A DNA stretch of 64,000 nt from JBCCGG01 sp039029395. Lineage in GTDB: Bacteria; Pseudomonadota; Alphaproteobacteria; Kiloniellales; JAKSDN01. Location: contig JBCCGG010000002.1 in NCBI GenBank assembly GCA_039029395.1, positions 195,792 through 259,791 on the forward strand, given 5' to 3'. Position 1 is the stretch's first letter. Each line of letters opens with the position of its first letter. Positions 1-8,907 of this stretch are shown here, piece by piece. The notes under the pieces were generated by a model. It made no database searches. It was not told where the DNA came from and saw only the letters and a list, made by a program, of their open reading frames with translations. A program made the position numbers and the translations under genes.

Positions 1-886
1 GCAGGAAGTCGACTGTCTTGGTGTTGTTTATCAGCGCCAGCGAGCGACCCTCGGTATCGAAGCGCTGGTCGAACAGGGCGCGCACGCTCATGACCTCCTT
101 CATGAAGACGTCCTGATAGGCATGGCCGCCGAAGCCGATGAAGTAGAGGTCGGCCAGACCCGGCCGCTCGGGCGAAAGCGCGCCGGCGGTCTGGGCCAGA
201 AGCTCTCCTTGCCGGTAGGTGATGCGCTCCTGGTCGAGCGCCTGATAGGGCGACCAGTCGAAGCTCTCGCCGTGATCCTCGCCGGCAACCACCTCGGGCG
301 GCGCCGGCCCGACCCATAAGGGCGCTTTGGGCAAAGCCATGATCAAGCCCATGAACAGGGCGCCATAGCAAAGCGTCGCGCCCACGGCCTTGCCCAGGCT
401 AAGCTGGAAGATCAACCCGAGGGTCCGGGTGGTCAGCACGATCATCCAGATCAGCACCAACGCGATAGCGACCAGAAGGGCGATCCCGGTCCAAAGATCC
501 ATCGCCGTGCCGTCGAGCGGAACCTGCCACTGGTCGAGCGCCGCCAAGCCGGCCAAGGTGACCAAGGAAAGCCACAGGCCGGCCGCCGCCAAAACCACCA
601 AGAGCGGCGCGAGCAGAACGACCCGCCCGAACACCCGGGCCAACAGCAAGAGGCTGAGCACGCCGGCCAGCAGGTAGCTGCCGTAATAGAGCACGCCGTT
701 GCCCGAAAGCGTGGCGCCGGGCTCGGCACGCAGGTACTCGCCGGCGGCCGACAGCAATACGGAAAGCGCCAGAAGAATCAGGATCTGGTCGGTGGTGACC
801 CGAAAGTCCCGCCGCCGCACCGGGCGCAGGAAGGCCAGCCGGGCGCCGGCGCGCAGATTGGCCAGCAGATCCTTCAGCAATGTCAT
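1..886 (-). CDS. C13 (legumain-like) family peptidase, membrane-anchored, partial
   Basis: The reverse strand reads from an ATG at 886 without a stop to the window edge, so the C-terminal part is missing. The first ~190 residues hold four to five hydrophobic segments (for example around SLLLLARVFG and LVAIALVLIWMIV). A soluble part follows, with the run LADLYFIGFGGHAYQDVF and then RFDTEGRSLALINN. That layout and these strings match bacterial C13-like peptidases, caspase-fold proteins with an N-terminal membrane region. The catalytic His and Cys lie beyond the edge, so activity cannot be judged. A perfect GC-rich hairpin (910-928) lies just upstream of the start. Family assignment is from recalled similarity. 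Confidence 0.7.
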   Translation of the reverse strand, partial: MTLLKDLLANLRAGARLAFLRPVRRRDFRVTTDQILILLALSVLLSAAGEYLRAEPGATLSGNGVLYYGSYLLAGVLSLLLLARVFGRVVLLAPLLVVLAAAGLWLSLVTLAGLAALDQWQVPLDGTAMDLWTGIALLVAIALVLIWMIVLTTRTLGLIFQLSLGKAVGATLCYGALFMGLIMALPKAPLWVGPAPPEVVAGEDHGESFDWSPYQALDQERITYRQGELLAQTAGALSPERPGLADLYFIGFGGHAYQDVFMKEVMSVRALFDQRFDTEGRSLALINNTKTVDFL

Positions 887-909
887 CGCAATCGACCTCG
901 AACGAACGA

Positions 910-975
910 GCCGCCCGTCCTGGGCGGCGACAACCTACAGTCTAACACAGGATCCCCGCGGCCGCATTGGCCGCG
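910..975 (-). terminator. Two GC-rich hairpins between the dioxygenase and the C13 peptidase
   Basis: Two perfect 7-bp stems with 5-nt loops are visible: 910-916 with 922-928, and 957-963 with 969-975. The second lies directly after the stop codon of the dioxygenase gene (978). Neither is followed by a T-run on the minus strand, so they may slow or attenuate transcription rather than act as full intrinsic terminators. Confidence 0.3.
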
Positions 976-977
976 AT

Positions 978-1637
978 TCAACCCTCCACCAGCTTGTCGT
1001 CGAGCACGATGTCGAAACGCCCGGAAAGCGCGCCGGGCTCGAGCTCTGGCGCCCCATACAGGGGCACGATCAGGCGCGCCCGGGCCTCGGGGTCGCGCAC
1101 CCGGTTGAGCGGCCCGTCGCGCCGGTTGTCGGGCTCGCCCTCGATGTACATCTGGGTGATCAGCGGCTTGATGCCGGGCCCCGAGACCGCGAAGTGGATG
1201 TGCGGCGTGCGCCCCGGATAGGGCACCGGGCGGATGGTGCGGAAGCGGTAGGCGCCGTCGTCACCCAGCTGGACCCGGCCCCAGCCCTGAAAGTTGGGGT
1301 CGGCCCGGGCGTCGAGCGCGCCTTGATGGTGGTAGTGGGCGAAGGCGTCGCACTGCCATATTTCGACCGTGAGGCCGGACATCGGCTGGCCCGCCTGGTC
1401 GAGCACCTGGCCATAGACGTGCAGGATCTCGCCAACCGCTTGCTCGGGACGCCCGGCGATCTGCACCAGGTCGGCGTCGCCGTCGAGGGGAAAGCGCTTG
1501 GGATAGAACGGCCCCGGCGTTTGCCGCGGCGTGGCGGTCAAGGCGGCGATGGCTTTGGTCTGGGCCAGTAGGCTGGTGCCGACCCCGACACCCGCGGCGA
1601 GCGCGGCACGCCGGCTCAGTCTCCTGCTCCTGGTCAT
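978..1637 (-). CDS. Tat-exported intradiol ring-cleavage dioxygenase family protein
   Basis: 219 residues. The N-terminus (RSRRLSRRAALAAG followed by a hydrophobic stretch) is a twin-arginine signal, so the product is probably periplasmic. The body carries intradiol dioxygenase hallmarks: TPGPFYP near residue 40, a Tyr in the AHYHH segment, RPVPYPGR and TPHIHF, giving the two Tyr and two His that hold Fe(III) in protocatechuate/catechol dioxygenases. Periplasmic members of this family are common and their aromatic substrate is usually unknown. The start at 1637 has a GAGGA Shine-Dalgarno about seven bases upstream; longer readings of this frame run antisense through the next gene and are rejected. 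It stands alone, divergent from the coiled-coil gene across 321 bp. Confidence 0.85.
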   Translation of the reverse strand: MTRSRRLSRRAALAAGVGVGTSLLAQTKAIAALTATPRQTPGPFYPKRFPLDGDADLVQIAGRPEQAVGEILHVYGQVLDQAGQPMSGLTVEIWQCDAFAHYHHQGALDARADPNFQGWGRVQLGDDGAYRFRTIRPVPYPGRTPHIHFAVSGPGIKPLITQMYIEGEPDNRRDGPLNRVRDPEARARLIVPLYGAPELEPGALSGRFDIVLDDKLVEG

Positions 1638-1835
1638 GGCGGAGTCCTCGGTCGCTGGTTGCCTCTCCGCTCCAAGAGATGGGGAGCCCCAGCCTCCGTG
1701 ACCAGGCGCGAGGTCACGACGGAAAGAAGAGCAGCCGCCCCGTGAACAGGACACCGCAGCCTGCGGCAGTATCCGGCGGCTCAGGACCATCCCCTGGTCC
1801 GGCGCCGGCACGCGCCTACTTTTCCCGGCCGCGCG

Positions 1836-1868
1836 GTGGAGAAAACGTGGAGAAGCTGTGGATAACTG
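1836..1868 (+). promoter_or_regulatory. Three 11-bp-phased DnaA-box-like repeats
   Basis: Inside the 321-bp gap between divergent genes (1638-1958), GTGGA followed by GAAA, GAAG and TAAC starts at 1836, 1847 and 1858, exactly one helical turn apart. The third copy contains TGTGGATAA (1857-1865), the complement of the consensus DnaA box TTATCCACA. The flanks are GC-rich, with no obvious AT-rich unwinding element. I see nothing else in the gap. Confidence 0.45.
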
Positions 1869-1958
1869 ACGATTTCCTGCCCGATTCCCGCCGGATTCCC
1901 GCTTGCCGTAAGCCGAGTCGTTCGGGCAGGCTGGAAGCGGATTAGGGGCAGAATTCCG

Positions 1959-4900
1959 ATGATTGAAAAAGCTCGTTCTAGCGGCGTTCGGCAGCTTGCA
2001 GGGGGCGCTTTGGCGGCCCTCGTCGGCCTCTCGGTCCTCCTGGCACCGCCGCTTCCGTCGTCCTCTCCATCGCTCGTCGCGCGCGCGCAGGCGCAGAGTC
2101 AGAACGGCCAGCTTTCCGCGGCCGACGTGCGCCGGGCGATCGTCCAGATCGGCACGCTCAGCCACTTCTTCGACGCCCTCGCCGACGGCGCCCCGGCGCC
2201 GGAGGCCAGCGCTCTGTGGCGCAAACTGGCCGAGTCCTACGAGGCCGCCGAACGGCGCCTGGCCGATCTGGAGCAGGTCGGCCACATCAAGATCGCCGAG
2301 CTGCCGAATTCGGTACAAAGCCGGATCTCGGGCAGCCTGATCCAGTTGGACACCACGCTGGGCGGCCAATGGCCGGCCGACACGGTGAGCTATGCCCGAC
2401 GCTCGAACGCCGGCGACGAGGGCTACATCGGCCTGCTTTCCACGGTCCTGCTCCAGGCCCTGCTGGCGGTTTCGCCCGAACAGGATTGGGGCTGGTACGC
2501 GATCAAGCAGCGCCAAGTGCGGCTCAACGACCTCTCCAACGGGCCCAGCCCGGCGGTCGCGCGCCGTCACTTGGCCAAGCTGTGGTTCCTCAAAGACCGC
2601 TACTTCCACCTGGCGCGTCTTGCCGAAGAAAGCGACACGGCCCAGGACAAGGACAAGCTGGAGCGCCGACGGGCCGCGGTCTTCGCCGAGATCCTGCAAG
2701 CCTCCAAGCAGCTGGAAAGAGATCTGGGTCCGCAAGCCGCGGCGCGTTTCCAGACCGCCGTGCTGGACTACGACCGCCAGGTGCAAAGCTATGCCGCCAA
2801 GAGCGAGCCGCGCCGCAAGGCCGCGGCACAGCCAAGCGGAGCGGGGCCGGCCAAGCGGGTCGCGCCGCTCGAGCTGGTGCAGAGCCTGGAAGCGCGCATG
2901 GACAGCCTGGAATACGTCATGCACCTGCGCCACACCAAGGTGACCGAGGCGCTCGACCGCCTGGTCACCCTGTCAGGCGCACCGAACGCGGCGCTCGAGG
3001 AAGCCAGTGCCGCCTTGGACGCGGCGATGGCCGACCTCAACGCGACCATCGCCGAAGGCCGCCAGGCCGATCAGCAGGCCGCACAGGCCTTGCGCGACGA
3101 GCTGGCCGCCGCGGTCGCCGGCGCCAAGCAGCAGGACGCCGCCTTGAGCGATCAGCTCGCCGAGATCGACCGGCAGCGCGCCACCGCCGACCAAGAGCTG
3201 GCCGCTCTGCGCGACCAGCTGAGCGGGCTCCAGTCGGTCAATCTGGAGATGCGCAAGGAGCTGGCCAGCCGCCAGGCGCGCGACGACGAAGCGACGACTC
3301 TGCGCACCCAGATCTCGACCCAGTTCAATCAGGCCCAGGCCGACACCGAGCAGCGGATCGCCTCCCTAAGCCAGGATCTAGACGAAACACGCAGCGCCAG
3401 CGCCGCCCGTGACGAACAGCTCACCAGCGCGCTCGCCGCCGAGCGTACCGAAATGGCCGCGCGGGTCGATCAGCTGGCCGCGACCCTGGCCGGCTTGGAC
3501 GATCAGACCGCGCGCTTGGCCGGCGAGCTGGCTCAGCGTGACGACGAGATCGGCGCCGAGGAGGTCCAGCAGTCTCTGAGCGCGGCGCTCCAAGCCAGCC
3601 ACGAAGACATCGACCAGCAGATCGCCGCCCTGGATCAGCGCATTGGGGCGCTGCAGAGCGCGACCGGCGCTCTACGCGACGGCAACGGCCAGGCGCGCGA
3701 GGAGATCGGCCGGCAGATCGCCGCCCTGGACGCCCGCCTCGGCGAAGTTCAGGGCGCCGCCGCCAGCCTGCGCGAGGCGGTCGAGGCGGACGACGGCTCG
3801 GCCCTGGTGGCCCTGCAGTCGGAGATCGTGGCCCTGCGCCAAGGCGAAGACCAGGCGCGCCAAGACATGGGCCAGCAGATCGCCGCCCTGGACACCCGCT
3901 TGAACGAGACCCAAAGCGCGACCGACGCCTTGCGCCAAGACCTGGAGACGGCCTTCCGCTCCGAGCTGAGCGCCATCAAGTCAAGCGACGGGCAAGCGCG
4001 CCAAAGGCTCGGCGAGCAGATCGCCACCCTGGACGCCCAGGTCGGCACGCTCCAGAGTCAGGCCGGAACCCTGCGCCAGGAGCTCGCCGCCGACAGCGAC
4101 GCCAAGCTGGCGGCTTTGCGCGAGGAGCTGACGGCGCTTCAGCAGAACGGCGACCAGGTGGGCGGCCAGATCGCCGCCCTGGACGCGCGCATCGGCCAGG
4201 CGGAAAGCGCGGCCGGCGCCCTGCGCGATGAGCTGGCCACCGAAGGCGCGGCCCAAGCCGAAGCCTTGCGCGGCGAACTGACGGACCTTAAGACCCGAGG
4301 CGGAGAGGTCGAACAGCGGATCGCCGCCCTGGACTCGCGCATCGGCAAAGCGGAAAGCGCGACCGGCGCCTTGCGCGATGAGCTGGCCACCGAAGGTGCG
4401 GCCCAAGCCGAAGCCCTGCGCGGCGAACTGGCGGTCCTGCAGACCCGAGGCGGAGAGGTCGAACAGCGGATCGCCGCCTTGGACCTCAGGCTCGGCGAGG
4501 CAGAGACCGCCGCCGGCAGCTTGCGCGCGGAGCTGGCCTCCGATGGTGCGGCCCAAGCCGAAGCCTTGCGCGACGAGTTGGCGGGCTTGCGCGCGCGCGA
4601 CAGCCAGGCCGAGCAGCAGATTGCCGCCCTGGACGCCAAAATCGGCGAGGCGGAAACCACGGCCGGTGGCCTGCGCGACGAGCTGGCGGCCGGCACCGGC
4701 GCCGCTTTGGCCGACCTGCGCGCCGATCTGTCCAGTCAGCAGGAGCGCGACGGCGCGGCCCGCGCGGCGCTCGGCCAGGCGCTCGCGGCGCTCGACCAGC
4801 GCCTGACTTCGGCGATCGAGGCCGGCTCCGGCGAGGGCCTGGCGGGCGCCGATCTGGTGCTGCTGCGCGACGAGGTCTCGGCCATGGTCGCGACCAACCG

Positions 4901-5846
4901 GGCCGACGGCGCCCAGGCCCGCGAGGCGCTGGTCGCCGCGCTGGCCGATGAGCGCGCCCAAGACCGAGCCCGCACCGAGCAGCTGGTCGCCGCCCTGGAG
5001 GTCAGCCGCCAGGAGATCGCCAGCCTGAGCCAGCAGCTCGCGGCGCAAGCGGCCAACAGCGCCAGGCCGCTGGTCTCCTTCAGCAAGCTGAGCGCCGACG
5101 AGGCGCCCATGATCGCCCTCGCCCTGGTCGCCTTGGGCAGCCTGATCCTCTGTCTGCTGCTGTGGCGGCGCCTGGGGCGCCTGCAGGCCGCCGCGGTCCC
5201 GGCGGGCGCGGTCTATCTGGCCAATGCGCCCCAAGTCATGCCCGCACCGGCGGTGGCCCCGGCCCCGCAAGCCGCGCCTCCGGTGCCCGAGCCGGCACCG
5301 CCGCCCCAAGCCGCCCCGCCGGCGCCGCCGCAGCCCGAGCCAGCCGCGCCCGAGCCGCCGAAGGCGGAGCCGGCCCCAGAGCCGCCAGCCCCGGAGCCGG
5401 TGCCCGAAGTGCCGGCCCCCAAGCTGACCGCCGCCGAGCCGCCGGCTGTCGAGCCCACCGGCGCCGAGCCGCCGACCGAGGGCCCGGAGCCGGCGATCGA
5501 GGCCCTGCGCCGGGGCGATCTGGCGGCTTTCGAGAGCCACTTCTCCAAGCTCTCAGGCTTGAGCCCGGCCCAGGCCCGTCGCATCGTCTATGGCGCCGAG
5601 GGCGAGGACCTGGCGATCGTCTGCCGGGCGCTCGGCCTCGACAAGCTGCATTTCACCTCGATCCTGCTGATGAGCCGTAAGGCTCAGCCCAACGCCAAGG
5701 AGATCGAGCCCCGCAATCTGCCGCGCATCATGTCGGTGTTCGATCAGATGACCGAGGAATCGGCGCTGGCGATCCTGGAGTACTGGCGCCAGGAGCTCGG
5801 CGGCGCGGCCGGCGACGTTGGCCAGCGGGAGCCGGAGGGGCAATAG
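1959..5846 (+). CDS. Giant coiled-coil membrane protein with C-terminal DUF2336-like domain
   Basis: 1295 residues. The ATG at 1959 follows AGGGG. Residues ~15-45 form a hydrophobic signal or anchor rich in Ala/Leu. Residues ~330-1030 are almost continuous heptad-type coiled coil (Ala/Leu/Gln/Glu/Arg) with eight repeats starting IAALD; the last ones are spaced exactly 50 residues. One transmembrane helix (IALALVALGSLILCLLLW) lies near residue 1050, then a Pro/Ala/Glu-rich linker. The C-terminal ~100 residues (LRRGDLAAFESHFSKLSGL ... LGLDKLHFTSILLMSRKA) resemble the end of DUF2336 proteins, an alphaproteobacterial family. The topology suggests a long periplasmic rod with a cytoplasmic DUF2336 head. 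Function unknown; an envelope-spanning or cell-shape role is only a guess. Confidence 0.75.
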   Translation: MIEKARSSGVRQLAGGALAALVGLSVLLAPPLPSSSPSLVARAQAQSQNGQLSAADVRRAIVQIGTLSHFFDALADGAPAPEASALWRKLAESYEAAERRLADLEQVGHIKIAELPNSVQSRISGSLIQLDTTLGGQWPADTVSYARRSNAGDEGYIGLLSTVLLQALLAVSPEQDWGWYAIKQRQVRLNDLSNGPSPAVARRHLAKLWFLKDRYFHLARLAEESDTAQDKDKLERRRAAVFAEILQASKQLERDLGPQAAARFQTAVLDYDRQVQSYAAKSEPRRKAAAQPSGAGPAKRVAPLELVQSLEARMDSLEYVMHLRHTKVTEALDRLVTLSGAPNAALEEASAALDAAMADLNATIAEGRQADQQAAQALRDELAAAVAGAKQQDAALSDQLAEIDRQRATADQELAALRDQLSGLQSVNLEMRKELASRQARDDEATTLRTQISTQFNQAQADTEQRIASLSQDLDETRSASAARDEQLTSALAAERTEMAARVDQLAATLAGLDDQTARLAGELAQRDDEIGAEEVQQSLSAALQASHEDIDQQIAALDQRIGALQSATGALRDGNGQAREEIGRQIAALDARLGEVQGAAASLREAVEADDGSALVALQSEIVALRQGEDQARQDMGQQIAALDTRLNETQSATDALRQDLETAFRSELSAIKSSDGQARQRLGEQIATLDAQVGTLQSQAGTLRQELAADSDAKLAALREELTALQQNGDQVGGQIAALDARIGQAESAAGALRDELATEGAAQAEALRGELTDLKTRGGEVEQRIAALDSRIGKAESATGALRDELATEGAAQAEALRGELAVLQTRGGEVEQRIAALDLRLGEAETAAGSLRAELASDGAAQAEALRDELAGLRARDSQAEQQIAALDAKIGEAETTAGGLRDELAAGTGAALADLRADLSSQQERDGAARAALGQALAALDQRLTSAIEAGSGEGLAGADLVLLRDEVSAMVATNRADGAQAREALVAALADERAQDRARTEQLVAALEVSRQEIASLSQQLAAQAANSARPLVSFSKLSADEAPMIALALVALGSLILCLLLWRRLGRLQAAAVPAGAVYLANAPQVMPAPAVAPAPQAAPPVPEPAPPPQAAPPAPPQPEPAAPEPPKAEPAPEPPAPEPVPEVPAPKLTAAEPPAVEPTGAEPPTEGPEPAIEALRRGDLAAFESHFSKLSGLSPAQARRIVYGAEGEDLAIVCRALGLDKLHFTSILLMSRKAQPNAKEIEPRNLPRIMSVFDQMTEESALAILEYWRQELGGAAGDVGQREPEGQ
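3621..4769 (+). repeat. Intragenic tandem repeats, 150-nt period, within the coiled-coil gene
   Basis: The segment encoding (Q/R)IAALD recurs at 3621, 3717, 3879, 4020, 4170, 4320, 4470 and 4620. The last four intervals are exactly 150 nt (50 codons), and the units at 4170, 4320 and 4470 are nearly identical in DNA as well as protein. The earlier intervals are 96, 162 and 141 nt. This looks like recent tandem duplication of a coiled-coil module. Confidence 0.85.
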
Positions 5847-6066
5847 GCCGCGCGAATCGGCAAAAATCGCATGGCTGGGAGCCGACCTCGGTCGGATCAG
5901 CAAACGTTCGCATCCCCCTGGCCGGGCGGGCGAAGATAGTTCGTCCCGAAAGGTCGCCAATCTCATAAACCAGTCACCTGAACGACTGATTTCGGCGCAA
6001 TGGCTTGCTAGGGAACAAAGCTCGGCGTGGGATTGAATCTTTCAACCATGGTACGATATTTTGACT

Positions 6067-6780
6067 ATGGATGAAGACTATTCGCAGCGACGCCGAGATG
6101 TTGAAGCCGTATTCAAACGGAGCGTCAGAGACCGCCAGAAAACAAAAAGATCCGTTTCGCTCTCGGGTAAATTCGAGCTTACGATTGATACCTATTCAAC
6201 AGGCGAGAATACCTGGGAATTTACGCGGGGAATAGTTCGGCGCGCCGGAAGCGGCAAAACCATTGCCGACGTGAAGCGGAATTACAGCAATTTCTGGCAT
6301 TCGTGGGTTCAACATGCGAACGGAAACGAGTACTTGCTGTGTGGCGAGGACTATCAGGGCCAGACCGTTGTAAACCTTACTAAGGGAGACACTTACACCT
6401 ACTTCCCGAAGGCAGGACACGGGGGCTTCGGGTTTTGTTGGTTGGCGGCTTTTCCCTCTCCTGACTCGACCGTTATCGCAGTGGATGGCTGCTATTGGGC
6501 CTGCCCCTACGAGATTGTCTTCTTCGACTTCACGACACCCGACGACCTCCCATACCGAGAATACTTGAGACTGGGTGATCTGGCCGATAGCGACGGCTGG
6601 CTGAACAACGATGCCTTTAAGTTCACGCAAGAGATTGAGGTTCGGAAGTCCGATGGCCGACCCTATGAAGAGCTGTCCGAAGCGGAACAAGACCAGCTCG
6701 ATAGCAATGAAGAGTCGGGCGAATACGTCGAAAGGGACGTCATCGTGACCCGCGAACAGATTTTGCGGAGCGGCGGCTGA
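6067..6780 (+). CDS. Conserved hypothetical protein (WACPYE-type)
   Basis: 237 residues from the ATG at 6067; a TTG at 6061 is possible. There is no signal peptide and no membrane helix. The central part (EYLLCGEDYQGQTVV, GFGFCWLAAFPSPD, VDGCYWACPYEIVFFDF) looks beta-rich and resembles scattered bacterial hypotheticals of about this length that I recall but cannot name. The C-terminus is acidic (SEAEQDQLDSNEESGEYVE). GC is visibly lower than in the neighbours, with many AT-ending codons, so it may be horizontally acquired. It stands alone, 220 bp after the coiled-coil gene. Confidence 0.65.
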   Translation: MDEDYSQRRRDVEAVFKRSVRDRQKTKRSVSLSGKFELTIDTYSTGENTWEFTRGIVRRAGSGKTIADVKRNYSNFWHSWVQHANGNEYLLCGEDYQGQTVVNLTKGDTYTYFPKAGHGGFGFCWLAAFPSPDSTVIAVDGCYWACPYEIVFFDFTTPDDLPYREYLRLGDLADSDGWLNNDAFKFTQEIEVRKSDGRPYEELSEAEQDQLDSNEESGEYVERDVIVTREQILRSGG

Positions 6781-6947
6781 TGGCTTCTGTCCAGCCCTGG
6801 TCGTTGTCATTGACATCGACCGCCGCGAGCCATCCTTCGTTGCGAGCTGGTGCGCGCTATGCAGACCGTCTTAAGGAGCCCGAGCACGACGGCAAGCCTG
6901 AGACGACTTGATCGACGCCGGCCAAGCGGAGCCAGTAAGGCAGCGAC

Positions 6948-7319
6948 CTAAAACATCCGAAAGGCGAACGTCGGGTCGCCGTCTTCGTAGTCCTCCACGG
7001 GGAGGCCCGCCGTCTTGGCGGCGGCGATCACGATGGGGACGATGACCTCCCGTTCGTCGGTTTCCAGCAAAGCGTCGTCGGACTGGGCGTTGAGCTCTGC
7101 CAGACCCTCGAACAAACGCTTCAGCGCGTCCATGATGTCGTCCGGGCGCCCTGGCTCGGGAAGGGATTTGAGCGCTTCGAAGTACTGGTAAATCAGCTGG
7201 TCGACGGCCCGATGGGCATGCTCGCTGTGGCCTTCGAGCTGGAACTCCAAGCAACTGGCCCAATGATCGGCCAGAACCCACCGCGCCGCGGCCAACTGTT
7301 GATCAAGCTCTTCCTTCAT
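6948..7319 (-). CDS. Small conserved hypothetical protein
   Basis: About 123 residues from the ATG at 7319; an in-frame GTG at 7331 is the alternative. It is all-helical in appearance and acidic, ending GLPVEDYEDGDPTFAFRMF. The run LKRLFEGLAELNAQSDDALLETDERE resembles small proteins of unknown function that also carry a hydrophilic (D/E)SEIE-type motif. No signal peptide or membrane helix. Converges with the gene ending at 6780 across a 167-bp gap in which I see nothing. Confidence 0.55.
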   Translation of the reverse strand: MKEELDQQLAAARWVLADHWASCLEFQLEGHSEHAHRAVDQLIYQYFEALKSLPEPGRPDDIMDALKRLFEGLAELNAQSDDALLETDEREVIVPIVIAAAKTAGLPVEDYEDGDPTFAFRMF

Positions 7320-7437
7320 GGGGTGTGACACCTAGACCAATTCGGCAACCAGTGGAATGTATTGTGCCCTGTCAATCTACATTTGCGCGAAGAGACTGAC
7401 AAGCGAGCCGGTGCCCGCGGTGAACCGGGTCGCGCCC

Positions 7438-7629
7438 TCAAGGGTTCTTCAAATCGACCCCCAGGTGGCCGAAGAGCGCGTCCTCCCAGCCCTCTTCCTG
7501 CAAGCCCATCTGAGCCCGTTCCTCGGGCGTCATGGCGCGCGAATAGGCGAGCGATTGGCGCAAGCCGTCGCGCAGGGCCTGTTCCACGTTCTGGTCGAGC
7601 GTCTCCTGCAGGGGCGACTTGGCGGTCAC
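7438..7629 (-). CDS. Small hypothetical protein
   Basis: The most plausible start is the GTG at 7629, giving 63 residues: KSPLQETLDQNVEQALRDG onward, with MTPEERAQMGLQEEGWEDALFGHLG at the end. The product is hydrophilic and helical. The frame stays open back to 7725, but the extra part has low-quality composition (GSRGGAPL). A ribosome-binding site is weak, so the gene itself is uncertain. No family recognised. Confidence 0.4.
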   Translation of the reverse strand: MTAKSPLQETLDQNVEQALRDGLRQSLAYSRAMTPEERAQMGLQEEGWEDALFGHLGVDLKNP

Positions 7630-7742
7630 GCCCGTTAACGGCGCACCCCCCCGAGACCCGCAGGGCCCCTGGGCCGTTAACCTTAACGCGCCTATCTCTT
7701 TGATATATATAAAGTTCTTTGGCAAATAGTTCCTTAAGACCC

Positions 7743-7772
7743 TTGGCGCAGGCGCGCCCGATGGGCTATAGT
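7743..7772 (+). promoter_or_regulatory. Predicted sigma-70 promoter
   Basis: TTGGCG (7743-7748), 18-bp spacer, TATAGT (7767-7772). It points to the small exported protein at 7827, giving a leader of about 50 nt. Confidence 0.4.
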
Positions 7773-7826
7773 GGGGGTGCCGGGCAAGGCTTAGGTAAGA
7801 AGCTTGGGAAGGATGGGAAAGGCGTT

Positions 7827-8075
7827 ATGAAGGCAATTTTGATCCTGATAATCACGGCCGGCTCGATCCAAGGCATCAGCCTCGGCCCGGACCAGGTCAT
7901 GCAGGTGCGGGAGATCGAGTTCTCCTCCATGGAGGCCTGCCAGGCGGCGGCCGCCCAGATGACCGCGGCCGGCCGGCGCTCCAACGAGTGGCAGCGCACC
8001 TTCTCGGTCGAGTCCACCACCCAACGGGTTCTGGTGCCCTCGCCGGTCATCATCGCCGAGTGCGTCGGCGGCTAA
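7827..8075 (+). CDS. Small secreted hypothetical protein
   Basis: 82 residues from the ATG at 7827, preceded by GGAAAGG. The first ~18 residues (KAILILIITAGSIQGISLG) form a short hydrophobic export signal or N-terminal anchor. The remainder has two cysteines (in EACQAAA and the terminal ECVGG), which could form a disulphide. No named family recognised. It lies 40 bp upstream of the tam-like gene on the same strand and may be co-transcribed. Confidence 0.55.
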   Translation: MKAILILIITAGSIQGISLGPDQVMQVREIEFSSMEACQAAAAQMTAAGRRSNEWQRTFSVESTTQRVLVPSPVIIAECVGG

Positions 8076-8115
8076 ACCAAGCCGCCCTCGGGGCAGGCTG
8101 GACGCCGTCTCGTCC

Positions 8116-8901
8116 ATGACGCGGGACGGCGTGACCTGGCAGCCCGAGTGTTATCTGCAGTTCGATGCCGAGCGCACGCGCCCGGCCGCCGATTTGCTTG
8201 CCCGGGTGCCGCTCGCGGCGCCGGGGCGGGTCGCCGATCTGGGCTGCGGGCCGGGCAACGCCACGGCCCTGCTGCGCGCCCGCTGGCCCGAGGCCGAGAT
8301 CCTTGGGCTCGATTCTTCGCCGGATATGATCGATAAGGCCCGGGCCGGCGGTGTCGAAGCGGATTGGCAGGTCGCCGACATCGCCGCCTGGCGGCCCGAG
8401 CGGCCCTACGAGCTGATCTACTCCAACGCCACCCTGCACTGGCTGCCGGACCACCAGGCGCTGTTTCCGCGGCTGTTGTCCACTGTCGCGACGGGCGGCT
8501 GCCTGGCGGTCCAGATGCCCGGGAACTTCGACGCCCCCTCCCACAGATCTCTGGCCGCAACCGCGGCCGAAGGACCGTGGGCCGCCAGCCTCGACGGCGT
8601 GCTGCGCGAGAGTCCGGTGGCCCCGCTCGAGGTCTACTACGACCTTTTGGCGGCCGGCAGCGCCCGGCTCGATATGTGGCAAACCACCTACATGCAGCTG
8701 CTCGACGGCGAGGATCCGGTCTATGCCTGGATGAGCGGCACGGCGCTACGTCCGGTGCTGGACAAGCTAAGCGAAGACCATCTCCCGGCCTTCAAGGCCG
8801 CGCTATGCCGGCGCCTGGCGGAGGCCTACCCCCGGCGCCCGGACGGCCGCACCCTGTTTCCCTTCAGGCGCCTCTTCATGGTGGCGATCAAGCCCGCGTG
8901 A
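8116..8901 (+). CDS. tam: Trans-aconitate 2-methyltransferase
   Basis: 261 residues, the usual length for Tam. This cytoplasmic SAM-dependent enzyme methylates trans-aconitate, a spontaneous isomer of cis-aconitate that inhibits the TCA cycle. Motif I is VADLGCGPGNAT (~residues 38-49), the acidic post-motif is LGLDSSPDMI, then YSNATLHWLPDH and AVQMPGNFD. The N-terminal YLQFDAERTRPAADLLARVP and the C-terminal TLFPFRRLFMVA also follow the E. coli Tam pattern closely. Stands alone, convergent with the cation transporter. Confidence 0.9.
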   Translation: MTRDGVTWQPECYLQFDAERTRPAADLLARVPLAAPGRVADLGCGPGNATALLRARWPEAEILGLDSSPDMIDKARAGGVEADWQVADIAAWRPERPYELIYSNATLHWLPDHQALFPRLLSTVATGGCLAVQMPGNFDAPSHRSLAATAAEGPWAASLDGVLRESPVAPLEVYYDLLAAGSARLDMWQTTYMQLLDGEDPVYAWMSGTALRPVLDKLSEDHLPAFKAALCRRLAEAYPRRPDGRTLFPFRRLFMVAIKPA

Positions 8902-8907
8902 GACCGC

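Noticed and set aside
3621..4769. Possible CRISPR or satellite array
   Set aside because: The repeats are within one continuous coding frame with a codon-multiple period and no spacers.
3981..5540. 519-codon open frame antisense to the coiled-coil gene
   Set aside because: Its Gly/Arg/Gln-rich low-complexity product mirrors the repeats on the other strand; third-position GC bias explains the lack of stops.
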